Of a DNA stretch of 64,000 nucleotides, positions 10,921 through 19,775 are shown piece by piece (position 1 is the first letter of the stretch; the number at the start of each line of letters is the position of its first letter). The notes below the pieces were generated by a model. It saw nothing but the letters and a program-made list of their open reading frames with translations, had not been told where the DNA came from and made no database searches. The DNA lies in NCBI GenBank assembly GCA_000497125.2, contig CM035316.1, positions 1,068,001 through 1,132,000 of the forward strand, given 5' to 3'. This DNA comes from Spironucleus salmonicida (lineage: Eukaryota > Fornicata > Diplomonadida > Hexamitidae). Position numbers and translations under genes: made by a program.

Positions 10921-11660
10921 TGATCGAGGAAGGGGTCACCAAATCTGGAAGGAATATGCGAGTATATTCGGATAATACGCCCATGCCCGCGATATACGAT
11001 TTCGTATTGTAGGCCACCCCGTTGACGTATACTGCTAAGGGAAGTAGTGTTAGGAAACTAAATCTATTTATAGTACACGGGATACACATGTAAATTAATA
11101 TCCTATCTATTGTAGATATTTTCGTATAGTAAATATAGGTAATATTGCTGCCTTCTATATGTTGTATATTTGGCAGCAGTATACGTAAATGCGGTCCTAG
11201 CTTCGCTGCCGTTCACTTTAACGCGTGCTAGTTTTATAGTTTCAGCGGCGAATGATTATTCATGTAACCTGCTAGAAGCATGGGCATTGCCGCGCGGGGA
11301 TACCCAATACCTTGCTTTGCGGGGAGCTAGCAATCGCGCCGGAGCAGAGGGCGTAGAAGATAAGCCTCTGCACGAGGTGAATCTCAGCGTCATGTGTTCT
11401 GCACTCGCGTTCAATGTTTCACTCCACCGCTGCTCTTTCCCACAGAGCCAGAGCAGCCGTCCCACGCCATCCGGTGCCTGCCATCCCTTGCCGCCATGTG
11501 TCCAAGCACTCCGAACAACTCTACTCGGCAAAACAGCACTTCCTCAAATTGACCTACAATAGGCCAATTAATATTCTACGCATATCTTTAAATCTATTTA
11601 TTATATAATTATAGCAGATATTTTCACTCCAGTCCCAAAATAGGTACTACTTATTATTAT
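10921..11660. other. Terminal non-coding part of arm A
   Basis: About 740 bases from the metallothionein start to the inner arm end. A GC-richer patch (about 11170-11560) is open on both strands, but neither strand gives a protein-like product with a credible ATG. Nothing recognised. Confidence 0.4.
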
Positions 11661-11703
11661 GCAATAATATATCGTTTTTATAACGCGCCTTTCTTTCTTC
11701 ATA

Positions 11704-12099
11704 ATGGACGAAGGTACAAAACATATTTTAGAGACTCAAATCGCTTCGCTAACATCACAGCTCGAAAACTAAATGCTCCTTACGAAAATTGAACGCTAAA
11801 ACCGTATTAAAATCGAGAAAACACTGGAGTAAACTCGAATTTAATTTGAAATGGAAATTTCTCTTCTTTCGGATGAAATTTAGCGCTCCTAAAACGCACA
11901 GAAAATGCTGGCCTATCAACTTTCTCAGTCAGTTTGCTCAAAGCAGCGCCTGGAACGCCTTATTGACATGCAGTTCGAGAGCTACAAAGTGGACACACAG
12001 GGCGTGATCTTTGGAGACTAGGAGATGGTTCTCAGTTCATAAATGTAGCGAGAACTAGTTCTCAGTTGCAATGAGAACGATACTTAGCTTTTTGAATGA
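11704..12099 (+). CDS. Coiled-coil protein in palindrome spacer (131 aa)
   Basis: Starts MDEGTKHILETQIASL and ends LFE-TGA; ten TAR codons are read as Gln. The first ~90 residues show a heptad-like alternation of Leu/Ile with Glu, Lys, Gln and Arg, typical of a coiled coil. The rest is more polar. No hydrophobic segment. It lies in the unique 1.9 kb spacer between the inverted arms and begins 43 bases after arm A ends, so it is single-copy here. Its AT-rich codon use matches the genomic background rather than the GC-rich island. Family not recognised; a cytoskeletal role is only a guess. Confidence 0.6.
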
Positions 12100-12880
12100 T
12101 CTATTTTAATATATAATAATAGTAATACGAAAAATCGAATTAACCTTTTTTCTAGGAGTAGCTAGATATTATAGAGGTTTTTGATGTTGTATTATATGTT
12201 ACAGTTGTTATTGAGTGTCAGAAATTATTAGAATGATAGGTTTTTAAAATTCTACTCTTTTTCTTAGCCAGAAAATTAAGAACATACTAATGTGAAATAA
12301 ATTAATTCTATATAAAAATCACTATATTTAGTCTATCAAGGCCTTGTTATTCTCATCTATTATATCTAAATTCTAAGGAATCATGTTTATACAATATTTT
12401 AAGAACTAAACTCTTTCTGTTTCCTCCTTCAATAGCCGTAGTGAACTACGGATACAGGATATGAGGATAATTTTGCGGTTTGAGCTGCGGAACTCTTCTA
12501 TGGGATGAATAGGAGATTTGCATGCGGTAGCGTTGATAGTCATTTTTCCCAATATTCGGGTAAATATATGTAGACCTTACATAGTCTGACAGAAATAAGT
12601 AAGAAACTTAGTATAATGTGAATAGTACATATTATGTTTAGTAAATTGGGCTGATTTGGTAATTCTTTGCTTTATCTGTACAATAATGTTTAAATATACT
12701 ATTTTATAGCAAAACTAATGCCGGACAATAAGCAAAATAAAATTGATTGTAAGCATAAATACATATAGTAATTATGTTTATTTTTCCCAGTTGAATACAT
12801 TAAGGATTTATATATTTATATGGAATTTTTATATTTTTCTAAATATGCTACCTTTTATCAGATAATTCTTAATATTGTTA
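12100..12880. other. AT-rich intergenic spacer, no gene seen
   Basis: Strongly AT-rich, with frequent TGA or no sustained frame on either strand. Separates the spacer's two genes. Confidence 0.5.
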
Positions 12881-13535
12881 TCAGAAACGTAACTAAAATA
12901 ACAACTCTACTTATTTTGCAAAATTTTCTACCATTTTAAAAAAATCACTTTGCTACTATTTTATAGAATAATATATTTATTTATTCTAAATCAACTTTTA
13001 ACAATATGATATAATACTTACTAATTTGTCAATTTTTATTCTACTGCTACTTTTTTATTATGATTATTATATCCTTATATTAATATATTTTAAATGGACC
13101 AATTCACATTTTAAACGAGCAGTACCGTAATGCTCCCAAAACACCTCATAGAACCGCGAATGGTCTAAAATTTGCTCTGCATCAGCGAGAATGTGTCTCC
13201 AAAAGTCATCCACTGCAACGTACACGAAATTGCCGAAATGAAGAAGATCTACCCCGCCGTAGGGTAGTATTCGCTCAAACGTATTGACCGCAAAATCGGG
13301 ATTCAAATCAAGGAAAAATACTCCCCGAAACTGCCAAAATAAATAATTTATGCGAAGGAAATCTAGGATGCAGAGCCGCCAAAGCAGCCAAAAGGTATTA
13401 GGATAAATGGGGTCGATCGGCTAGGATTCGCATACGTGCACAGAGAGCTCAAAGCGAGGAGCCCGAATCGCAGCAAATTCACTGACCTGGTTTGGTGATA
13501 TTAATGGGTGTTGTGATATTTTAGTTTTATTACAT
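12881..13535 (-). pseudogene. Frameshifted (or intron-containing) unknown gene
   Basis: An ATG at 13535 lies directly behind a CCACTCC element, the context seen at many genuine starts here. That frame hits TGA after 17 codons (MQQNQNITTP...). A one-base shift near the GGTCAGTG junction (about 13480) opens a frame of about 200 codons to the TGA at 12881, with segments such as RAPRFELSVHVCES, WLLWRLCILDF and DDFWRHILADAEQILDH. The total length is not a multiple of three. Either a recent frameshift has killed the gene, or a very short intron beginning at GTCAGT is removed. The product is aromatic-rich and unrecognised; the final ~60 codons are Gln/Lys-rich. Confidence 0.5.
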
Positions 13536-13561
13536 GGAGTGGTAAACTGCTATATAAATGT

Positions 13562-14301
13562 ATAATAATAAGTAGTACCTATTTTGGGACTGGAGTGAAA
13601 ATATCTGCTATAATTATATAATAAATAGATTTAAAGATATGCGTAGAATATTAATTGGCCTATTGTAGGTCAATTTGAGGAAGTGCTGTTTTGCCGAGTA
13701 GAGTTGTTCGGAGTGCTTGGACACATGGCGGCAAGGGATGGCAGGCACCGGATGGCGTGGGACGGCTGCTCTGGCTCTGTGGGAAAGAGCAGCGGTGGAG
13801 TGAAACATTGAACGCGAGTGCAGAACACATGACGCTGAGATTCACCTCGTGCAGAGGCTTATCTTCTACGCCCTCTGCTCCGGCGCGATTGCTAGCTCCC
13901 CGCAAAGCAAGGTATTGGGTATCCCCGCGCGGCAATGCCCATGCTTCTAGCAGGTTACATGAATAATCATTCGCCGCTGAAACTATAAAACTAGCACGCG
14001 TTAAAGTGAACGGCAGCGAAGCTAGGACCGCATTTACGTATACTGCTGCCAAATATACAACATATAGAAGGCAGCAATATTACCTATATTTACTATACGA
14101 AAATATCTACAATAGATAGGATATTAATTTACATGTGTATCCCGTGTACTATAAATAGATTTAGTTTCCTAACACTACTTCCCTTAGCAGTATACGTCAA
14201 CGGGGTGGCCTACAATACGAAATCGTATACCGCGGGCATGGGCGTATTATCCGAATATACTCGGATATTCCTTCCAGATTTGGTGACCCCTTCCTCGATC
14301 A
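13562..14301. other. Terminal non-coding part of arm B and MT promoter
   Basis: Mirror of 10921-11660. Contains no convincing gene, but includes the upstream region of the metallothionein-like gene with a TATTAT box and a short palindrome. Confidence 0.4.
14248..14274 (+). promoter_or_regulatory. Palindromic element upstream of metallothionein gene
   Basis: GTATTAT is followed by TCCGA-ATATAC-TCGGA, and the overlapping pair GAATAT/ATATTC, about 30-50 bases before the ATG. Copies B and C have it intact, while arm A carries a C-to-G change in one half. It could be a core promoter box plus a metal- or stress-responsive site; the role is inferred from position only. Confidence 0.3.
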
Positions 14302-14433
14302 ATGGAGGGTAAGTGCTGCTAGGACAAGAAAGAATGCTGCCAGGAGAAGAAGGAGTGCACCGACAAGAATTGCACCGATAAGAAGTGCAACGAAGAGAAG
14401 AAGTGCTGCACCGAGGGCCAGTGCAAGAAGTGA
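14302..14433 (+). CDS. Metallothionein-like Cys/Lys-rich peptide (43 aa)
   Basis: The protein starts MEGKCCQDKKECCQEKKEC and ends QCKK-TGA, with one TAG-encoded Gln. Ten of 43 residues are Cys, in CC doublets and single Cys spaced by charged KK/EK runs. There are no aromatic residues and no hydrophobic segment. This composition is that of small cytosolic metal-thiolate proteins; it matches no named metallothionein subfamily I can place. Likely role: binding of zinc, copper or cadmium, or thiol buffering. It lies divergently placed from nothing and upstream of VPS36 by 359 bases. Its 3' flank resembles that of the 20-residue Cys peptide near 24054, suggesting common origin. Present three times (A, B, C). 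Confidence 0.75.
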
Positions 14434-14763
14434 CCTTTTCTAATTTCATGCCCATGCCTCTCTGCTGCAAATGCGCTCTCCCCGGAATCTCGGGCATCGT
14501 TACGTAGGTCCCATACCCCACACCAGGATGGCAGGGGAGCGTATCGCAGAGCTGCCCAGCTGGCCACGCCCGGTCCGGTACGATGCCGCTTGCTAAGTGG
14601 GCAAGGTGCTGGCCGCAGCCTGTTCCCGGGCCGGATACTTCGCAGCAGGGCTGGCTAGGCAGCTGCTTGCGGCATTGGGACCCCAATTCCGCCGAGAGGG
14701 CGTACGCCCAAGGCCTGGCGACGCTAGGACCGTGAGCGATGCATTTTCCCCAGTGGCCAAATA

Positions 14764-14770
14764 TATTATA
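14764..14770 (+). promoter_or_regulatory. TATTATA box upstream of VPS36
   Basis: TATTATA ends 22 bases before the VPS36 ATG. The same box lies 20 bases before the 119-residue gene (19050-19056) and 41 bases before the thioredoxin gene (16595-16601), where it stands out in GC-rich surroundings. Likely a TATA-like core promoter element; inferred from recurrence. Confidence 0.4.
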
Positions 14771-14792
14771 TACCAATCGCCCCAATGCCAGA

Positions 14793-15767
14793 ATGGACAT
14801 CAAGCGGTTCCGCCCTCTAAATTTCTCCACCCACGCCGAGTCCGACCGCCACGCCCCGTATCTACTCTCGGACGAAAGAGTCTTCCAGGACGCGGCCCTG
14901 AGCTTCGAGGAGTGCTAGGCGCGCGCTTTCCTGACGCAGACCAGCCTCCACTTACAGGTGGAGGGCGCGTTCTTCTGCTTTAACCTCCACGACGTGACCA
15001 ACGTGCAGAGGACCCCCGCCGGCATCACCCTGTACTTTGGCCCGAAGCGGTACGCCCTGCATGGCTTTGTGACTCCTGCGGCTCTGGCCGAGTTTTTCAA
15101 CGCGACCATGCAGCAGGTGTCCGCCCGGAAATTTATCTCCGCCCTCCCGGTGCAGCAGCGCGAGCAGGCGCTCACCAACGCACTTTAGTTCGCGATATCG
15201 ACCTCCTCGAACACCTTCGCGCAGCTGCAGCAGAACGCGGCGTCGCTGCTGGAGCTGATCGCCAAGATCCGCCGCGTGATCGCCCAGAACCGGTTCCAGG
15301 ACGACGCGCTCAAGGGCGAGGTGGCGCTGATCGACCAGGAGCTGGACCTGCAGATCCAGAGCCCCGCGCGCGACCTGCCCCGCCTCCGGGACGAGCTGGG
15401 CGGGGTGCTGGGCCGGATGCAGGCGCGCGGCATCATGCCGCTGGACCGCGTGTACGGGCGCTGGAACAAGGCGCGCAGCGGGAACCTGATCGCGCCCGAC
15501 GCGATGGTCCGGGTGTGCGAGGGGCTGGACGGCTGGGCGGTGAAGGTGCTGAACGGGCGGAAGTACCTCCTGGACCGGAGCTTCGCGGCGGACATCAACG
15601 AGCGCATCCGCGGCCGGACGTGCGAGCTGCACGGCTTCCGCTTCCTGCGCCAGGGCGACTTCACGGGCTTCGAGGTGGACTGGCTGGAGGAGATGTGCCA
15701 GCGCGGCAAGTTCGTCTGCTACGACGGCGCGGAGCAGCGGCAGTACTTCTTCAACGCGGTGCAGTGA
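14793..15767 (+). CDS. VPS36: VPS36-like ESCRT-II subunit (324 aa)
   Basis: VPS36 binds ubiquitin and phosphoinositide through an N-terminal GLUE domain and joins VPS22 and VPS25 in ESCRT-II for endosomal sorting. The frame runs from MDIKRFRPLNF through two TAG codons (Gln42, Gln132) to a CAG-TGA end. Residues 1-110 resemble a GLUE/PH-type fold (VEGAFFCFNLHDVTNV, GITLYFG). Residues about 130-324 fit the EAP30 family: a helical stretch, then around residue 215 MPLDRVYGRWNKARSG, which parallels the 'DVYCLVNRARG' segment of animal VPS36, then two winged-helix-like blocks ending YFFNAVQ. The length is near that of short family members. It ends 18 bases before the clamp gene. Family assignment is by recall of motifs, so the GLUE part is the less certain half. 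Confidence 0.75.
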
Positions 15768-15775
15768 GCGTAGTC

Positions 15776-15782
15776 CCACTCC
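15776..15782 (+). promoter_or_regulatory. CCACTCC start-proximal element (clamp gene)
   Basis: CCACTCC lies three bases before the ATG of the clamp gene and wholly within the 18-base gap after the VPS36 stop. The same element precedes many starts across the window, which suggests an initiator-type promoter. Confidence 0.5.
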
Positions 15783-15785
15783 ACA

Positions 15786-16589
15786 ATGCACCTGCGGCTC
15801 TACCTCACGGCGCGGCACCTCCAGCAGTTCACCCAGCTGCTGGCGCTGCTCTCGGACACCGCGGTCTTCATCTTCCGGCCCACCTCCGCCACCGTGCAGG
15901 TCTTCGACCCCCAGGCCGGCGGCGTCTACAGCCTCGCCAGCTCCTTCCTCTTCAGCGCCCTGGACCTCGCCGGCTCGCACCCGGTGGGCGTGCGCTTCTC
16001 CCGCATCTTCCAACTCGAGAACCTCCAGGACTTCGACGCAAGCTTCGTTCTCACCCAGGAGGCCGGCGACAAGCCCTTCCTGGACGCCCGCTTCTTCCAG
16101 GAGGGCAGCGACTTCGCGGAGCACGCGATCGAGGCGAAGCTGCAGGTGCCGATCGGGTTTCTGCGCAACCAGAGCCTGAACGCGGTCGTCCAGGAGCTGC
16201 AGATGGTCGAGGACGGGCTCGGCGACGGCGCGCCCAGCCAGGAGTTCCAGCTGTTCGCGCGGGCGCCGCAGCTCTTCGGCCTGCTGGTGGAGGGCGACGA
16301 GACCGTGGAGGTGGCGGTGCTGCACGCGGAGGGCGTGAAGACGCTGCAGCTCGGGACGCAGATGAGCCAGGTGTCCGCCAGCTACGCGCAGGCCGGCGAG
16401 GGCGCGGGGGTCGCGGGCCACTTCGGCTTCCGGGCGGTGCAGGAGGCGCTGCGGCAGCACGGGCAGCTGGGGGCGCTGCTGGGCGTGGGCTGGAACCCGA
16501 GCGTGTTCGTGGGCGAGCGCCGGCTGGTGCTGGTGCTCAAGAGGGAGGCGGGCGCGATGTGGGTGAAGCGCGTGGTGATGGGAATGTGA
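15786..16589 (+). CDS. Putative sliding-clamp protein, Hus1/PCNA-like (267 aa)
   Basis: Open without any TAR codon from MHLRLYLTARHLQQF to VKRVVMGM-TGA. Length (267), N-terminal beta-alpha-beta pattern (helix HLQQFTQLLALLS, strands AVFIFRPTSATVQVF), a second half repeating this pattern, and a C-terminal strand (LVLVLKREAGAMWVKRVV) fit a DNA sliding clamp. The mid-region KLQVPIGFLRNQSLN resembles Hus1's inter-domain region more than PCNA's. If correct it would act in DNA repair or checkpoint signalling (9-1-1) at the nucleus. I see no PIP-binding loop motif that proves the call. With only 18 bases from the VPS36 stop, its promoter must overlap VPS36 coding sequence, or it is co-transcribed. 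Confidence 0.45.
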   Translation: MHLRLYLTARHLQQFTQLLALLSDTAVFIFRPTSATVQVFDPQAGGVYSLASSFLFSALDLAGSHPVGVRFSRIFQLENLQDFDASFVLTQEAGDKPFLDARFFQEGSDFAEHAIEAKLQVPIGFLRNQSLNAVVQELQMVEDGLGDGAPSQEFQLFARAPQLFGLLVEGDETVEVAVLHAEGVKTLQLGTQMSQVSASYAQAGEGAGVAGHFGFRAVQEALRQHGQLGALLGVGWNPSVFVGERRLVLVLKREAGAMWVKRVVMGM

Positions 16590-16642
16590 CACTGTATTAT
16601 ACGCTTGCGGCCCGATCGGTTTTAAATCACCGCTCCACCCGC

Positions 16643-16996
16643 ATGAACTACGCGCAGTACGAAACCTCAGACTGGTACGAGCCCGTCGCCGCCGCCGTGG
16701 CCGCCCTCCAGGCCCACAAGGACCTCAGCATCACCGTCGTGCACGCCGACTGGTGCGGCGACTGCACCTACACGCTGCCCCTGCTGAAGAAGATCGTGGC
16801 CGCGCTCCCCGCCGTCAAGATCGTCGACGTCGTGGTCGACAGGCAGAAGAACGACCCCCAGGGCATCGCCAAGCGCCTCGGGGTCACCAACATCCCCACC
16901 CTCGTCGTCTTCAAGGGCGCGCAGGAGGTCGGCAGGATCGTCGAGAGCCCCAAGGCGACCATCGAGGAGGACATCGTCGCCATGCTCGCCAAGTGA
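16643..16996 (+). CDS. Thioredoxin-family protein (117 aa)
   Basis: A single thioredoxin fold. The start MNYAQYETSDWY is followed by strand LSITVVHADWCGDC, whose WCGDC active site (about residues 37-41) replaces the usual WCGPC. The family cis-proline appears in NIPTLVVF (about residue 83), followed by the GAQEVGRIVE strand. No signal peptide or TM segment, so cytosolic. It likely reduces protein disulfides; the Asp in the CxxC loop would change redox potential and partner choice relative to classical thioredoxins. Ends AAG-TGA. Its TATTATA box and a TTTTAAAT run lie within the 53-base gap after the clamp gene. Three copies with unchanged protein. Confidence 0.9.
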   Translation: MNYAQYETSDWYEPVAAAVAALQAHKDLSITVVHADWCGDCTYTLPLLKKIVAALPAVKIVDVVVDRQKNDPQGIAKRLGVTNIPTLVVFKGAQEVGRIVESPKATIEEDIVAMLAK

Positions 16997-17232
16997 CCCT
17001 TGCTTTCTCACCAAATCACAAATCAGATCGGAGTGGTGCACTCCTTGCGGGCCCAAATTGTATCCACTCGCACAACTACTTATAATTGGTGACCAACTTT
17101 TCCCCTTCATACCGATATTCTCCCGCCGTTGTACAGTTAGCTTCGAAGTATTCTTAAGTTTCCTCGGAATCGCCTGCCGCCCCGAAAGCATGACTAATTT
17201 TTCGCTCCCGTTTTCAATCCTTCCCCCATAAA

Positions 17233-18960
17233 ATGCAAGCCATGGAACCCGCCCAGCAGCTCGCCTACCTCACGTCCTTCTACGACCGCTTCGAGGCCTG
17301 GAAGACTACCCAGGCCGACAGGGTCAGCCAGATCCCCCCGGAGCTCCTCGTGATGGCCCAGGCGCTCAACTCCGCCTTCCGGCCCTTCATCAATCACGTG
17401 GTCAAGCCCAAGAACCAGCTGGCCGCGGACCCCCGGGAAGAGTTCCAGATCCGCGCCGCCAAGGTCATCGAGGTCGGGCTCAACTCCTTCTACATGCCCG
17501 CCGACCACCTCGAGGTGGACTTCCTCTCGGACTCCGGCTCCTCCGCCATGACCACCGCGCAGTGGGGCCAGATGATGCAGGGAGACGAGTCCTACGGCTC
17601 CAACGAGGGCTGGTACCAGTTCAACGACACCATGGCCGACATCTTCGGTGAGCGCTACGCCTCGGTGTTCCTGGGCAAGCACCGCAACCAGGCCCTCAAC
17701 GAGCAGTACAAGCTCCGCAAGAACTTCAACTACATCGTCAACCAGGGCCGCGGCGCCGAGAACCAGCTGTTCCCCGCACTCGCACAGGCCCTCGTCAACC
17801 GCGACTACCGGACCATCGAGGGCGCAGTCGACTACAACGTCATCTGCACGAACAACTTCTTCGACACCACCTCGGGCCACATCCTGGACATCACGGACAA
17901 GCCGTTCCGCGCGCCCGACGGCAAGACCGTCCGCGTCACCTTCAACCTCATGAACCACCCCAACCCCAAGGTGCGCGATGGCACCTACTGCGCATCTGAC
18001 AAGTACCTCGGCGACGGGGACTTCGAGCTGCTCAGCCGGAACGTGGAGGCCGCCCCCGGGAAGACCGCGATCGTATTCACCACGATCACCAACAACTCCG
18101 GCGGCTCCCAGCCCGTGTCGCTGCAGCACATCGAGGCGGTGTCGGCCCTCTGTAAGAAGCACGGTATCCCCTACATCATGGACGCCTGCCGCTTCGCCGA
18201 GAACGCCTACCTCATCAAGACCATCGAGGACTCGCCCCTGTCCGTCCGGGAGATCGTGCACAAGACCTTCGCGCTCGTGGACGGCTTCACCATCTCGCTC
18301 AAGAAGGACGGCATCGCCAACTGCGGCGGCGCGGTATGCTTCGCCCCCGAGTCGGTTAACTTCGGGCAGTTCGTGGGGTAGGAGACCGGCTGCATCCTCC
18401 AGCAGATCATGGACGGCGTCATCCTCAAGGTGGGCCACTTCACCTACGGCGCCCTTACCGGCCGCGACATCAAGGCGGCGTGCGCGGGCCTCCAGCAGGT
18501 CGTGGAGTTCAACTACCTCAAGGGCAGGATCGACCAGGTCCAGCGGTTCGCGGCCCAGCTCAAGGCGCTCGGCATCCCCGTGCTCGACCCCTGCGGCACC
18601 TCCGCGGTGTACATCGACGTGGACAGGTTCTTCGGCAGGGACAAGCGCGCCCAGTTCCTCGGCAACGCCCTCGTCGGCCTCATGCTCGCGAAGGGCATCC
18701 GCGGCTGCGAGCTCGGCGTCTCCGCGTTCTACTCGCCCCACGGCAACGCGCCCTACAAGAGCGTGGAGGCCGTCAGCGGGAACTTCGTGCGCCTCGCGAT
18801 CCCCAGGCAGCTCTACAGCGACTCGGACCTGGACGCAGCCGCGCTCTGGATCAAGTTCCTCTTCGACTGCAGGGCGGACATCCGTGGCGTGGTGGACCGT
18901 GCCGGCCTCAGGCAGCTCAGCCTGCACCACTTCAAGATGCAGTTCGACTACGCGCAGTGA
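17233..18960 (+). CDS. tnaA: Tryptophanase, PLP-dependent (575 aa)
   Basis: Tryptophanase cleaves L-tryptophan to indole, pyruvate and ammonia. The frame begins MQAMEPAQQLAYL and continues through one in-frame TAG (bases 18379-18381, Gln383) to CAG-TGA. Landmarks in order: FLSDSGSSAM (about residue 98), NQGRGAEN, NNFFDTTSGH, ITNNSGGQ-type segment TITNNSGGSQPVS, MDACRFAENAY, then the cofactor lysine in SLKKDG (Lys357/358), GHFTYGALTGRD and a C-terminal LHHF close to the bacterial RHF end. About 100 residues longer than bacterial enzymes, mainly an N-terminal extension of ~50 residues plus small insertions. Cytosolic. The enzyme is patchily distributed in anaerobic protists, usually read as old lateral transfer; here it fully obeys the host code. 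Tyrosine phenol-lyase is the main alternative. Confidence 0.94.
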
Positions 18961-19049
18961 TCTCTTGGTTTATCTTTTGGCCCGCGCCGTCCCATGTGGA
19001 GTGCGTGTATTAGCCAGTATGCGGTCTTTCGCCGAACACCGATATTAGT

Positions 19050-19056
19050 TATTATA
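19050..19056 (+). promoter_or_regulatory. TATTATA box upstream of 119-residue gene
   Basis: TATTATA followed by a C-rich run, ending 20 bases before the ATG. Same arrangement as at VPS36. Confidence 0.4.
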
Positions 19057-19076
19057 CGCCCCCTGCCACCTGCCCC

Positions 19077-19436
19077 ATGATGGCCGCGAAGCACCTCAAG
19101 AAGCAGTACGCGCAGAACCGCGCCGCCGTCAACCTCCAGACCCGGCTCCTGCAGGTCGGCAGGTACGACCCCGTGCGGCAGCTGCCCTCGCTGCACTTCA
19201 CCAACCCGCCCGAGCAGGCCAAGCCAGCCGCAGTCGTCTTGCGCCAGGACATCGCGCGCATCAAGGCGCAGCAGGTGCGCCAGAGGACCGAGGCCGTGCG
19301 CGCGGACGAGATCAGCGCCTTCCTGGGCCAGCACGAGGCGCCCTCCCACCGGCCGACGCGGGTGCGGCGGGTCCCCCGGCCGCCGGGCTGCAGTCTGAAG
19401 GGCCGCGCGCCAGACCCGGAGCGGCCGTGCGAGTGA
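19077..19436 (+). CDS. Unknown basic 119-residue protein
   Basis: Starts MMAAKHLKKQYAQN and ends GAG-TGA. No TAR codon. The first ~90 residues are helix-friendly, rich in Gln, Arg, Lys and Ala (RIKAQQVRQRTEAV), with a central PSLHFTNPPEQAKP stretch. The C-terminal 30 residues are Pro/Arg-rich (RPTRVRRVPRPPG) and look disordered. No TM segment or signal peptide. Not recognised; a small cytoskeletal or nucleic-acid-binding protein is possible. It converges on the 65-residue gene with 11 bases between stops. Three copies, with one Ala-to-Val change in copy C. Confidence 0.6.
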   Translation: MMAAKHLKKQYAQNRAAVNLQTRLLQVGRYDPVRQLPSLHFTNPPEQAKPAAVVLRQDIARIKAQQVRQRTEAVRADEISAFLGQHEAPSHRPTRVRRVPRPPGCSLKGRAPDPERPCE

Positions 19437-19447
19437 GAAAACGAGGC

Positions 19448-19645
19448 TCACTGGCGCAGCCCGCTGGCCGTGCGGCGGATCCGGGCCTTGATGGCCTCGA
19501 ACTGGCCCCACTTCTCGTCCAGGGAGGAGCGCAGGCGCTGGTTCCGCAGGCCGCACTGCTGCAGGTAGGGCAGCGTCGCGAGGCCGGGGGAGCGCCGGGC
19601 CGGGGACGGGGTGCCCGTGTGCGCGAGGAGCAGCGGCAGGTGCAT
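19448..19645 (-). CDS. Unknown basic 65-residue protein
   Basis: Starts MHLPLLLAHTGTPSP and ends LRQ-TGA. After a short Leu-rich N-terminus and a Pro/Ser/Arg linker comes a helical, amphipathic C-terminal half (LRSSLDEKWGQFEAIKARI). No TAR codon. The C-rich leader CCATCCCTCCGCAA precedes the ATG. Not recognised; may be a small coiled-coil partner protein. Identical in all three copies. Confidence 0.5.
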   Translation of the reverse strand: MHLPLLLAHTGTPSPARRSPGLATLPYLQQCGLRNQRLRSSLDEKWGQFEAIKARIRRTASGLRQ

Positions 19646-19775
19646 TTGCGGAGGGATGGCCCGCCGCGAGGGCCGAGTATACACTCCGAATGCGGACGCG
19701 GCTCTGGCCTGCGCGCCAATTAGCACATAATATACCCGCCCGCGAGAATGGAAGGGTGCCGCGAAAGCACCTCAC

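Larger units (their letters stand above)
884..11660 (+). repeat. Arm A of ~10.8 kb inverted repeat
   Basis: The sequence from about 884 to 11660 reappears as its reverse complement at about 13562-24344, with only scattered single-base differences. Its inner part (4664-11013) also recurs directly at 24503-30852. The arm contains ten intact genes plus the start of one more, and two stretches without a convincing gene. Boundaries were set by eye where alignment with arm B ends: left near AAGCCTGAAAC, right at TTATTATTAT. Confidence 0.95.

Noticed and set aside
11170-11562. 130-codon frame near the inner end of each arm
   Set aside because: Begins at TTG, not ATG, and continues past a TAG into AT-rich DNA; no homology recognised and antisense is also open.
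14446-14770. GC-rich ~108-codon frame between metallothionein and VPS36
   Set aside because: Open on both strands, no start context, Pro/Gly/Trp-rich product; consistent with chance in GC-rich DNA under a one-stop code.
15515-16996. 493-codon frame joining VPS36 shadow to the thioredoxin
   Set aside because: Arg/Gly/Ala-rich in its first two thirds; only its last 117 codons are the real thioredoxin, which has its own ATG and promoter.
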